The notes below the pieces were generated by a model that had not been told where the DNA came from, made no database searches, and saw nothing but the letters and a program-made list of their open reading frames with translations. The translations under genes were made by a program, and so were the position numbers. DNA of 64,000 bases from 55-13 sp037190145 (lineage in GTDB: Bacteria; Armatimonadota; Fimbriimonadia; Fimbriimonadales; Fimbriimonadaceae), in NCBI GenBank assembly GCA_037190145.1, contig JBBCJU010000010.1, forward strand, positions 1 through 64,000. The letters run 5' to 3'. Of this stretch, positions 24,337-32,351 are shown piece after piece. Each line of letters begins with the position of its first letter. Positions within the stretch are counted from its first letter, which is position 1.

Positions 24337-24510
24337 CTACTTGGTTTCGCCTGTTGTGGCGGGAGCCGGATTGGCCGTTGTAGATTCGGTTTGAGATGGG
24401 CTCTTGGTCTCTGGTGCCGGAGCGGTATCACCCTCCGCCGGTGGGGTGCACCCCATGAGCACGAACGATAGAACAGATGCGAGGGCAATGATGCCCATGA
24501 ACTTCTTCAT
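24337..24510 (-). CDS. Small lipoprotein, 57 residues
   Basis: A short gene on the minus strand with a strong ribosome binding site (AAGGAGG, about 8 bases before the ATG at 24510). The product starts MKKFMGIIALASVLSFVLMG and its lipobox LMGC puts the acylated Cys at position 21. The remaining part is a short, low-complexity tail of Pro, Ala, Thr, Ser and Glu (TPPAEGDTAPAPETKSPSQT and on) that would serve as a flexible linker. No folded domain is present. It is convergent with osmC, and lies upstream of nothing on its own strand, so it appears to be a single-gene transcript. Confidence 0.75.
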   Translation of the reverse strand: MKKFMGIIALASVLSFVLMGCTPPAEGDTAPAPETKSPSQTESTTANPAPATTGETK

Positions 24511-24713
24511 AGTAACTAACCTCCTTAAGGTCGTTTATTGAGCTATGATGGCGGCTCTTGATTCCGACACCATAAGGACAAGAACTGTTGCGCGAGCCTA
24601 AGGGTGGCGATCGTGGGCCTATTGACCCATTGAGGCCTTAGATAGGCTTACAAACGGCAGTCTCATCTCCTTTAGTATTGAGAGTCGTATGCTCATAGGA
24701 TAGGTAATTTTGA

Positions 24714-25712
24714 ATGATGACCGCCACTCGTGAAGAGCTTTTGAAAATGCCGAAGGTTGAACTTCATGTTCACTTGGAGGGTTCGATACGACCGGAGACC
24801 CTTCTTAAGCTTGCCGCTAGGCATTCAATCTCTTTGCCTGCCGATGATTTGGAGGGTTTGAGAGAGTGGTATCGGTTTCGAGACTTCCCGCATTTTGTGG
24901 ACATCTATGTTGCGATATCTAAGTGCATTCGGACCCCTGAAGATTTGGAGTTGATTGCACGGGAGTTCTTGGAGGGCCAAGCAGAACAGAACATCCGGCA
25001 TAGCGAAGTCACCTATACGGCGGCAACGATTGAGCAGTATGTGGGCATTCCTGTGGCAGAGCAAATGGTCGCCTTGCAGAAGGCTTTGCGATACGGAGCA
25101 GAGGAACTTGGCGTATCGGCGGCGTTTATCCTGGACATCGTTCGAGGAATGAGCCCGGAAAGGGCGTTGCAGGTGGCGCAGTGGGCAGTGGATTATCACC
25201 AGAGTGGCGTTTGCGCACTCGGTCTTGCGGGCGAGGAGAAGTGTGGGACTTCGGAATACTATCATGCCTATGCATGGGCCGCGGATCATGGGTTGCCGGT
25301 AGTGGCGCATGCAGGAGAGACTTGTGGGCCGGAAGTGATTTGGTATTCACTGCAAGATGCTAAGGCAGTCAGGATCGGCCACGGAGTGAGGTGTCTTGAG
25401 GATCCGGTGCTGGTTGAACATTTGCGAAAGACGCAGATTCCTTTGGAAGTTTGCCCTTCGAGCAACGTTTGTTTGGGCGTGTTTCCATCTTGGGATTCAC
25501 ACCCGTTGAAAAAGCTGATGGACGAGGGCCTTTACGTGACGGTGAACTCAGACGATCCACCGATGTTTGGGACGACCTTGACGGACGAATATTATCGGGC
25601 GACTGAAGTATTTGGGTTGTCGTTTGAGGACTGTCGGGAATTGAATCGCAGGGCGGCTAATGTGGCTTTGTTGGAAGATAAGGGCAAGGCGGAGTTGGTG
25701 GCAGGTCTCTGA
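24714..25712 (+). CDS. add: Adenosine deaminase
   Basis: A 332-residue protein of normal length for the family; ATG at 24714 or the next codon at 24717 both possible. Metal ligands are in 'VELHVHLEGSIRPETL' (HxH), later 'PVVAHAGETCGPEVI' (His and Glu of the HAGE motif) and 'TVNSDDPPMFGTTL' (Asp). 'RIGHGVRCLEDP' is also typical. The enzyme converts adenosine, or in some members adenine or aminofutalosine, to the inosine-type product with release of ammonia. Sequence alone does not fix which substrate. It is monocistronic, ending in a strong terminator. Confidence 0.9.
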   Translation: MMTATREELLKMPKVELHVHLEGSIRPETLLKLAARHSISLPADDLEGLREWYRFRDFPHFVDIYVAISKCIRTPEDLELIAREFLEGQAEQNIRHSEVTYTAATIEQYVGIPVAEQMVALQKALRYGAEELGVSAAFILDIVRGMSPERALQVAQWAVDYHQSGVCALGLAGEEKCGTSEYYHAYAWAADHGLPVVAHAGETCGPEVIWYSLQDAKAVRIGHGVRCLEDPVLVEHLRKTQIPLEVCPSSNVCLGVFPSWDSHPLKKLMDEGLYVTVNSDDPPMFGTTLTDEYYRATEVFGLSFEDCRELNRRAANVALLEDKGKAELVAGL

Positions 25713-25743
25713 TAGCTGCATTGTGATGCAGCTATCTTTTTCG
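25711..25743 (+). terminator. Rho-independent terminator after add
   Basis: GATAGCTGCAT-tgtg-ATGCAGCTATC (25711-25736) followed by TTTTTC. A perfect 11-base stem, starting inside the add stop region. Confidence 0.9.
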
Positions 25744-25805
25744 CTAAGGAGACCTCCACATTTAGAGGCGCATGGGGATTGCTTCTAAGGGTACAGAATT
25801 TCGGC

Positions 25806-25907
25806 ACCTATGCCTTGGCACAAGCATCCAGAGGCTACACCGTTCCCTGGCGGGAATCATCCAGGGGCTACTCGTTTCACGGGCACGAACCTCCAGGGTC
25901 TACGTTC
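25806..25907. repeat. Degenerate 32-33-base tandem repeats
   Basis: CATCCAGAGGCTAC (25825), CATCCAGGGGCTAC (25858) and CCTCCAGGGTCTAC (25890) recur at 33 and 32 bases, each with related flanking sequence (for example 'TTCCCTGGCGGGAA' and 'TTTCACGGGCACGAA'). About three imperfect units fill the gap between add and pepF. No gene is seen in this gap. Confidence 0.45.
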
Positions 25908-27722
25908 TTACTTTTTGTAGTCTGACCAGAGGCGCTCGAACTCGGCAACCAGTTTCTCCATTGCATCGAAACCGCCTTGCCAGAATTCTTTGGATTTGAG
26001 GTCGACGCCGACAGTTTCCATGAGTTGCTGAGGAGACTTGGAGCCTCCGAGCTTTAGGAGGGCGATGTATTTATCGGCGAAACTTGAGCCTTCCACCTTC
26101 GCTCTTTGATAAAGGGAGAGGACGAGTAGCTCACCGAAAGAGTAGGCGTAGACATAGAATGGAACGGAGACGAAATGGCTTACGTAGCTCCACCAGGACT
26201 TGTGTTGGTCGCCAAGCTTGACCGAATCTCCGAACATGGCTTGAATCTCAGTTTGCCACAGGTCGCCAAAGTCTTCAGCGGTTAGCTCCCCTTCATTACG
26301 CCGCATTTCGTGGCATTTTTGTTCGAAGGAAAACATCGCGGCTTGGCGGAATACGGTGGCGAAAACGCCTTCAATCTTTCCGGCGTAAAGCGCCAGTTTA
26401 TCTTTAGGAGTAGCGTTGGCTACTAGTTTCTCGAAGACCAACATTTCTCCAAAGATGGATGCAAGCTCGGCTAAAGGAAGCGTGCCGTGGAAGTTGAAGT
26501 AGGTTTGAGCCCGACTGAGAGAAGCGTGAACACCGTGCCCCAACTCATGAGCAAGTGTCATCACATCATCAGCCATGTTCATGTAGCTTTGGAGCATGAC
26601 GGGGTGAGTGTCAGGAGTATTGTATGCGCAGAATGCGCCACCTCGCTTGCCCTTCCTAGCTTCAGCATCGATCCAGTTCTTGTCAAAGAACTCTCGAGCC
26701 CGGGCTTCCATCTCTTCGCTGAATTGGCCGAAGGCACTGAGAACGATTTGTTTGGCTTCTTCCCAGGGAACCGGTTCCTCCGCATCAAAAAGCGGGGCGT
26801 AACGGTCGATGTGGGTCAATTCGGGAAGGCCAAGGATCTCTCGCTTGACGTTGTAAAACCGCTCGACGAGGCCATAGTTGGCTCTGCACATAGAGACGAC
26901 CAAATCGACGGTTTCTTTATCCAGTTCATTGGCGAGGTGGCGACTATGCTCGGCATAATCATGCTTTCGGAGGCGGTCACCAACGGCTTTATCTTGGATC
27001 AGATTATTGTAGGTAAAGACGAGGACTCGCTCCATCTCTTTCAGACCCGCACTGAAAGCATCGGCAGCGGCTTGTCGTGTTTCGCGCTCGGGGGCTCGAA
27101 GGAGGTTTAGGAGTTCTTCTTGAGGGACTTCCTCGACTTCAGTTGACCCGGGTCGCGTTAACTTGTAGACGTGATTTGAAGTGACTTCTTCGAACAGGCG
27201 CTCCCAAGCGCGGTTGCCGGTATTTGCGGTTTCTTCGAGGATGATCTCTTCGGACTCAGTTAGTCGGTGATCGCGGAAACTGCGGGCAACTTGGATGTAA
27301 TGAAGAAAGTTTGCAAGTTTGGGATCAGCAATTAGCTTACTTATCACCTCTTCTGGAGCCGCCATGAGTTCGAGGTCGAAGAACATCACTTTAACACTGA
27401 GTTCGGTGCTCTTCTCCATCTGTTTTTGCATGAAGGCACCAAGGGCTGGATTGCTGGTGTCGGCAGCGAAAAGGAGATGCGCAAAGCCGATTGGCTTGCC
27501 GGCTTCATTTGCAAGTTTCTCGTAAGCGGTCAGCGCTTCAGCCAAGGTATCTGCGGATAGATTGGGAGTATTGATTTGATCACGATACTTTTCCGAAAAG
27601 GCATCAGCCATCGCGTGGACTGACGTCCAGTTTGCTTCAATCTTGGGATCATCGATTCCGGAGAATAGAGCGGAAAGGTCCCATCGAACCGGAGGTGTCG
27701 TGGTCGAAGCGGTAGCTGACAT
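25908..27722 (-). CDS. pepF: Oligoendopeptidase F, M3 zinc peptidase
   Basis: About 604 residues from the ATG at 27722; a TTG at 27752 is less likely because it would overlap lpxB. The zinc motif HExxH is in 'VMTLAHELGHGVHASLSRAQ', with the third ligand in 'LPLAELASIFGEMLVFEKLV'. The N-terminal half is the helical PepF domain ('LTESEEIILEETANTGNRAW'). The enzyme cuts short peptides in the cytoplasm. It starts only 7 bases after the lpxB stop, so it is probably translated from the same message as the lipid A genes; no functional link between them is known. No convincing ribosome binding site is visible. Confidence 0.92.
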   Translation of the reverse strand: MSATASTTTPPVRWDLSALFSGIDDPKIEANWTSVHAMADAFSEKYRDQINTPNLSADTLAEALTAYEKLANEAGKPIGFAHLLFAADTSNPALGAFMQKQMEKSTELSVKVMFFDLELMAAPEEVISKLIADPKLANFLHYIQVARSFRDHRLTESEEIILEETANTGNRAWERLFEEVTSNHVYKLTRPGSTEVEEVPQEELLNLLRAPERETRQAAADAFSAGLKEMERVLVFTYNNLIQDKAVGDRLRKHDYAEHSRHLANELDKETVDLVVSMCRANYGLVERFYNVKREILGLPELTHIDRYAPLFDAEEPVPWEEAKQIVLSAFGQFSEEMEARAREFFDKNWIDAEARKGKRGGAFCAYNTPDTHPVMLQSYMNMADDVMTLAHELGHGVHASLSRAQTYFNFHGTLPLAELASIFGEMLVFEKLVANATPKDKLALYAGKIEGVFATVFRQAAMFSFEQKCHEMRRNEGELTAEDFGDLWQTEIQAMFGDSVKLGDQHKSWWSYVSHFVSVPFYVYAYSFGELLVLSLYQRAKVEGSSFADKYIALLKLGGSKSPQQLMETVGVDLKSKEFWQGGFDAMEKLVAEFERLWSDYKK

Positions 27723-27729
27723 AACGTTA

Positions 27730-29184
27730 TTATGTACGCTTTGTAGAGTCAAACGAGATCATCTGGAGAGCGAGTTGGGCCGTCTTTGTAATGGCATCAT
27801 TCGGGCCGAGTGCCTGATCAAGCTCGTCAAGTTCTTTAATTTGGGTGGATCGAGTCTTTTCATCTTTTAAGAGTCGATCTATCCACGCACGGACCTGTTC
27901 TGGATACACCCCGTGCCCATCGGCAAGCTCGGGAACAATCTCACGATCTTGGATGATATTGGGGAGGCTGATGAATTTGGGTTGCTTGATTCTTAGGAGC
28001 TTGGCTTCTCGCCGCATGGAGGGGGAGAGTTGATAAATCACAACCATTGGGCATCGGCACAATGCGGCTTCGAGGGTGGCCGTGCCGGAGCAGATGATTG
28101 CTGCTCTAGCACGTGTCAGGACTCCATAGGTATCACCGATGGTGAAAATGTCATTGCGACCAGGGGCGAGGCGGTTCCACTCCGCTTTTACATGATCGGC
28201 GTCTACGGAAGGCGCGAGAGCGAATTCAAGTTGGTTGGACAAAGCGGGCTTATGGGTTTGAATTTCTTCATAGGAGATTCCGGGGACACCTTTTGCCTTC
28301 GAGTTTCCTGACTGAGCTTTGACCGCTCCAGCGATGAGGGGGATGGTCATCTCTAGCTCATGGGTTCGACTTCCTGGAAGAATGGCGATCGTTTCCTTAT
28401 CCAAGCTGTCTAGGGAGGCCGCCAACCCGCTTAACTCTTTTTTGCGGAGGCTTTCGTTGATGAGTTGTTTAATTGGATGTCCAAACCAATGGGCACGGGC
28501 TCCCATTTTCGTCAAGGTTTCAGCTGACCATTGGAATGGGGTGGAGATTTGGTCAGTGATGGTGGGAAGATCTTTTCCTTGCTTGGTTCTTCGCCACGAG
28601 CCTGGGGGGATGAAGTAGAGGACCTTCCAACCGCACTTTTTGGCAAACTTTGAGAGGCGAATATTGGCAAATCCGAAGTCTATGGGGACGAATAGGCCGG
28701 GTTTTCCTTGTTTCAGTTTGGCCTTAACTTTTATGTATTGGGGAAGAATGCCGATTCCTACTCGGATGCCTTGGGCAATGGAGATGGCACCCCATTTTGA
28801 GGAATCTGCATGAAGGGGAACACCTTCAGCTTTGAGCTTTGAGCCGCCAACGGCTTCGAATGAAATCGGTGTCTTTTGTAGGCCGGGACGAATGCCCGTC
28901 ACTTTTTCTATGATGTTTCTAGCATCTCCAATGGTGCGGATATTGCGCACTTCTTCATCGTCAATGTCGATACCGAATTCTTCTTCGAGAAACATGACGT
29001 ATTCGACCAATTCGAGGGAATCGTCGATGCCTGCTTTATCTAGAGTGTCCTCGTCATTAAGCTCTTGGTTATATATATCCCCAAGAGAGAGGCGTGAGAT
29101 TTCTGCGAGCCGCTTAATTTGCTGAACCAGGGCAGCACCATAAGCGTCGCCAGAAGCTTCGCCTGCGGAGATGAAGATGCGCAT
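27730..29184 (-). CDS. lpxB: Lipid-A-disaccharide synthase LpxB with internal acyl carrier protein domain
   Basis: A single 484-residue frame. Residues 1-25 (MRIFISAGEASGDAYGAALV) are the LpxB start. Residues about 27-98 are an acyl carrier protein: 'AGIDDSLELVEYVMFLEEEF' aligns with the Asp-Ser-Leu helix II of AcpP, Ser56 being the expected phosphopantetheine site, then 'GIDIDDEEVRNIRTIGDARN'. LpxB resumes at about 107 with 'ISFEAVGGSKLKAEGVPLHA' and continues to the end: 'TIAILPGSRTHELEMTIPLI', 'RAAIICSGTATLEAALCRCP', 'FISLPNIIQDREIVPELADG'. LpxB joins UDP-2,3-diacylglucosamine with lipid X and is not known to need ACP. No stop or frameshift separates the parts. It is downstream of fabZ and lpxA. 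Confidence 0.9.
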   Translation of the reverse strand: MRIFISAGEASGDAYGAALVQQIKRLAEISRLSLGDIYNQELNDEDTLDKAGIDDSLELVEYVMFLEEEFGIDIDDEEVRNIRTIGDARNIIEKVTGIRPGLQKTPISFEAVGGSKLKAEGVPLHADSSKWGAISIAQGIRVGIGILPQYIKVKAKLKQGKPGLFVPIDFGFANIRLSKFAKKCGWKVLYFIPPGSWRRTKQGKDLPTITDQISTPFQWSAETLTKMGARAHWFGHPIKQLINESLRKKELSGLAASLDSLDKETIAILPGSRTHELEMTIPLIAGAVKAQSGNSKAKGVPGISYEEIQTHKPALSNQLEFALAPSVDADHVKAEWNRLAPGRNDIFTIGDTYGVLTRARAAIICSGTATLEAALCRCPMVVIYQLSPSMRREAKLLRIKQPKFISLPNIIQDREIVPELADGHGVYPEQVRAWIDRLLKDEKTRSTQIKELDELDQALGPNDAITKTAQLALQMISFDSTKRT

Positions 29185-29262
29185 TCTGGTGTGGAATGTA
29201 AGTTGTGAGATGCGGGCTGTAACTTACAAAATCACAAACCACATTTCACAAATGACACCCTC

Positions 29263-30054
29263 CTAAGGTTGGTCTCCGCGACCGTTTTTGCCCTTGAATC
29301 TTCTTAACTCGAATTCGATCAATTCTTGGACTTCAGGTGTGATATTGATTTCGCGGCGGACTGTCTCAATAGCGTTTGTTAAACCGAGCTTAGACTTATA
29401 AAGTAGTTTGCATGCCTTGTGAAGCGCCATTCTTCCTTCGGCGGTGATGCCGTATCTTCTAAGTCCTACAGCGTTGATGTCTCGAACTTCGTAGTCACCT
29501 CGCCCTTCGACGATCATAAAGGGAGGCACATCTCGTGTGATGGATGACATTCCACCGACCATTGCGACCTTACCAACACGAACCCATTGATGGAGACCAA
29601 CCATGCCGCCAATGGTGGCCAGTTCTTCAATAGTGCAGTGACCAGAAACGCCTACGCTATTCGCCATGGTAACGCTATCTTTGACGACGACATTGTGGCC
29701 CAGATGCACGAAGGCCATGAGATAACAGTTATTCCAAACTTCGGTTGCGTTTCCTTCTCCGGTTGCACGGTGTAGGGTGACGTACTCTCGAAAATAATTG
29801 TCGTTCCCAATTTTAAGGTATGTGGGTTCGCCCTTAAACTTTCGATCCTGTGGATCTCCACCAATGATGGAGCCTTGACCAAAATAGTTACGCTCCCCAA
29901 TGGTGGTGCCGGATTTGATAGTTACATGAGAATCAAGCCGCGTACCCTGACCAACCACAACGCCAGCTTCTATATTGCAGAACGGACCGACTTCTACATC
30001 GTCGGCAAGTTCTGCCTTTGGGTCTACATATGAAAGCGCGTGGACCTGGGCCAC
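29263..30054 (-). CDS. lpxA: Acyl-ACP:UDP-N-acetylglucosamine O-acyltransferase
   Basis: A 263-residue left-handed beta-helix protein starting with GTG directly after the fabZ stop. Hexapeptide repeats run through residues 10-175 ('AELADDVEVGPFCNIEAGVV', 'GTTIGERNYFGQGSIIGGDP'). The catalytic His117 lies in 'CYLMAFVHLGHNVVV', matching E. coli His125. 'LHQWVRVGKVAMVGGMSSIT' is the conserved later block, and the C-terminal helices end the protein. It performs the first step of lipid A synthesis, moving a hydroxyacyl chain from ACP to UDP-GlcNAc. The next gene, 78 bases downstream, is the ACP-containing lpxB. Confidence 0.95.
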   Translation of the reverse strand: MAQVHALSYVDPKAELADDVEVGPFCNIEAGVVVGQGTRLDSHVTIKSGTTIGERNYFGQGSIIGGDPQDRKFKGEPTYLKIGNDNYFREYVTLHRATGEGNATEVWNNCYLMAFVHLGHNVVVKDSVTMANSVGVSGHCTIEELATIGGMVGLHQWVRVGKVAMVGGMSSITRDVPPFMIVEGRGDYEVRDINAVGLRRYGITAEGRMALHKACKLLYKSKLGLTNAIETVRREINITPEVQELIEFELRRFKGKNGRGDQP

Positions 30055-30489
30055 CTAGGGGTTATTCTCCAGGAGCTTGAACATCATCTCCATTTGGCAG
30101 GCAACCTCACCTTCAACAGTTGCGATGCCGGTGATCTTACCAATGGTGCCTCTTAGGTATTCACACGTGACATCTAGGGTTAGCTGGTCGCCTGGAACAA
30201 CTGGGCGTTTGAACTTGACCTTGTCGATAGATCCGATTACCGGAATCATTCCTTTGTATCTTTCATCCTGAAGAACCATCATGCATCCTGCTTGAGCTAT
30301 GGTTTCGACGATTAAGACCCCCGGCATGATCGGCATTCCCGGATAATGTCCCTGAAAAAAGGGTTCATTGATGGTGACGTTCTTGATGGCAATGCAGTGC
30401 TTCATGGGTTCTAGTTCGAGAACCCGATCTACGAGAAGCATTGGAAATCGGTGGGGAAGGCTTTGGAGAATTTCTTCGATTTTGATCAA
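30055..30489 (-). CDS. fabZ: 3-hydroxyacyl-ACP dehydratase
   Basis: A 144-residue hot-dog-fold protein. 'IEEILQSLPHRFPMLLVDRV' and the active-site helix 'FFQGHYPGMPIMPGVLIVET' contain the catalytic His and Glu of FabZ. It dehydrates 3-hydroxyacyl-ACP during fatty acid elongation, competing with LpxA for the same hydroxyacyl-ACP substrate, and is classically encoded beside lpxA. Here its stop codon directly abuts the lpxA start. In this operon the three products, FabZ, LpxA and an ACP-fused LpxB, all handle or contain ACP. Confidence 0.95.
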   Translation of the reverse strand: MIKIEEILQSLPHRFPMLLVDRVLELEPMKHCIAIKNVTINEPFFQGHYPGMPIMPGVLIVETIAQAGCMMVLQDERYKGMIPVIGSIDKVKFKRPVVPGDQLTLDVTCEYLRGTIGKITGIATVEGEVACQMEMMFKLLENNP

Positions 30490-30544
30490 ACGGCGGCCTC
30501 AGTGAATGATTGAGGATAGGGTACCCGGCTAAGTGCCGGTGATA

Positions 30545-30574
30545 GGTTTGGATCGCTAGAATGCGATCCAAACC
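30545..30574. terminator. Hairpin after gdhA
   Basis: GGTTTGGATCGC and GCGATCCAAACC pair around TAGAAT (30545-30574). A second small stem, CCGGC-taagt-GCCGG, lies at 30525-30537. No T-tract follows on the minus strand, but the position just beyond the gdhA stop fits a terminator. Confidence 0.5.
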
Positions 30575-30583
30575 CTGTGCGCC

Positions 30584-31837
30584 TTAAGGATAAATACCGC
30601 GCTTTACGGTTGCTTCAGCAACTCGCTTGACGCCAATTATGTAAGCCGCAGTTCTCATGTCGGTCTTGTGAGCCTTCATGGTTCCTTCAACCGCTGCGTA
30701 GCTGTGGCGCATGATGCGGGTGAGTTTATTGTTGACCTCGTTCTCTTCCCAGAAGAAGTTTTGAAGGTCTTGGACCCACTCGAAGTAGCTGACAATAACG
30801 CCTCCAGCATTAGCTAGAACGTCGGGAACGACTTGAATACCCTTGTCGGAAAGGATGTGATCAGCATCTGGCGTACAAGGGCCGTTCGCCCCTTCTACAA
30901 CCAGTTTCGCTTTGATCTTGTCCGCGTTGTCCTTTGTGATTTGCGCGGAGATCGCGGCGGGAATCAGAATGTCGCAATCCAGTTCCAGCAAGTCCTGATT
31001 GTTAATGGGCTCAGCTTCTTTGAACTCTCGAATACCACCTTCTCGACCGGAATAGCGATGAACCAGTTCGGCGATCGGCAAGCCTTTGGGGTTATAGATG
31101 CCGCCAATGGCGTCGCTAATGCCCACGATAGTTGCGCCGGCTTCCTCAGCTAGTTTGGCTGCGACGGATCCCACATTTCCAAAGCCTTGAACCACGATTC
31201 GGGCTCCAGCCAAATTCATGTTTGCGGACTTTGCGGCTTCTTCTGCGGCAACAATGACACCGCGTCCAGTTGCTTCGACACGTCCTTCAGAGCCTCCAAG
31301 TTCAATGGGCTTTCCGGTTACACACCCTGGCACAGTGTGTCCGGTGTGCATGGATAAGGTGTCCATGATCCACGCCATGACTTGGGCGTTGGTGCCAATG
31401 TCGGGCGCAGGGATATCGCTTCGTTCACCGACCAAGATTCCGATATCGGAAATGAATCTTCGAGTAAGTTTCTCGAGCTCTCGTTTTGAAAGCTGTTTGG
31501 TATCTACCTTGACCGCACCCTTTGCCCCGCCATAAGGAATATTGACAACGGCGCATTTCCAGGTCATCCACATTGCCAGGGCGGTCGTTTCTTCTAGGTC
31601 AACATCTGGGTGATAGCGAATACCGCCCTTGGTTGGACCTCGGCTGGAGTTATGGTGAACTCGGTAGCCCTCGAACACTTGGACTTCACCATTGTCTAGA
31701 ACAACGGGGAAGTGCACAACAAGCTGTCGGACGGGTTGGGCGAGGACAGCGTGAAGCCCCTCATCAAGATCGAGATACTTGGCGGCAACACCCAATTGGG
31801 CGCGGGCCATGTCGAGAACATTAACGTGTTGGCTCAT
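30584..31837 (-). CDS. gdhA: Glutamate dehydrogenase (Glu/Leu/Phe/Val family)
   Basis: A 417-residue protein of the usual length for the hexameric catabolic-type enzyme. 'FEGYRVHHNSSRGPTKGGIR' and 'WMTWKCAVVNIPYGGAKGAV' contain the substrate-binding lysines; 'RSDIPAPDIGTNAQVMAWIM' carries the catalytic Asp; 'IVVQGFGNVGSVAAKLAEEA' is the Rossmann dinucleotide motif, and 'LVVEGANGPCTPDADHIL' follows. It interconverts glutamate and 2-oxoglutarate plus ammonia with NAD(P). Substrate preference among glutamate, leucine and others is not certain, but 'KGGIRYHPDVDLEE' favours glutamate. Single-gene transcript between two unrelated clusters on the same strand. Confidence 0.93.
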   Translation of the reverse strand: MSQHVNVLDMARAQLGVAAKYLDLDEGLHAVLAQPVRQLVVHFPVVLDNGEVQVFEGYRVHHNSSRGPTKGGIRYHPDVDLEETTALAMWMTWKCAVVNIPYGGAKGAVKVDTKQLSKRELEKLTRRFISDIGILVGERSDIPAPDIGTNAQVMAWIMDTLSMHTGHTVPGCVTGKPIELGGSEGRVEATGRGVIVAAEEAAKSANMNLAGARIVVQGFGNVGSVAAKLAEEAGATIVGISDAIGGIYNPKGLPIAELVHRYSGREGGIREFKEAEPINNQDLLELDCDILIPAAISAQITKDNADKIKAKLVVEGANGPCTPDADHILSDKGIQVVPDVLANAGGVIVSYFEWVQDLQNFFWEENEVNNKLTRIMRHSYAAVEGTMKAHKTDMRTAAYIIGVKRVAEATVKRGIYP

Positions 31838-31868
31838 CCTAGGTACCGGCTCTCTTTTCCTTCGACGC

Positions 31869-32351
31869 TTAGGCGACTTGTGGACCGAGCATCCTTTTCA
31901 GCAACGCATGCACGGGCACCGCGAGGACCCCATTGACCGTCGCTGATAGTATTGTAGCCCCGAGGAATGCGACGATTCCTGAAGGTGGGGCGAAAAACAT
32001 GAGGATGAGTTGTGCAGTAACGGTAACAATGAATGCATTGATTGCTGCCGAAACGAAATTGAGGTCTAGTCCGAATGCTTTTGTCCAAGCATCCAAGAAG
32101 CCAGTCACTGAACGACTCAAGATGAACTGAGTTAAGTTTGCTCCTGTGATGGCCCCTGCCATGAGTCCGGTAAGGAAGCCGATAACGGCTCCTCCTGCCC
32201 GACTTGCATACATGCAAAGACAAGAGAGGGTGATGAGTAGAAAATCAGGAGTTGCGGACAGCACGCCGAGCCTGTGGGACATGGATTGTTGCAGGACGGC
32301 ACTTATCCAGATAAAGAGTCCGCTGACCAAAACACCTCTTGCGCCTTTCAC
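31869..32351 (-). CDS. mreD: Rod shape-determining protein MreD
   Basis: A 160-residue, very hydrophobic protein with about five membrane helices. MreD is poorly conserved in sequence, so the call rests on size, hydrophobic profile and position: it overlaps the mreC stop by 4 bases. 'TPDFLLITLSCLCMYASRAG' and 'FLTGLMAGAITGANLTQFIL' follow the usual MreD pattern of 'PDLLLLLVV...GFLAGLLxD'. It acts with MreB and MreC in elongation of the lateral cell wall. Confidence 0.8.
   Translation of the reverse strand: MKGARGVLVSGLFIWISAVLQQSMSHRLGVLSATPDFLLITLSCLCMYASRAGGAVIGFLTGLMAGAITGANLTQFILSRSVTGFLDAWTKAFGLDLNFVSAAINAFIVTVTAQLILMFFAPPSGIVAFLGATILSATVNGVLAVPVHALLKRMLGPQVA

Noticed and set aside
25806..25907. 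Repeats read as a CRISPR array
   Set aside because: Only three imperfect units, no uniform repeat and spacer pattern, and no cas gene nearby.
26487..27110. A 207-codon frame on the plus strand
   Set aside because: It lies antisense to pepF, whose HExxH motif is intact; long antisense frames are common in genes of this GC content.
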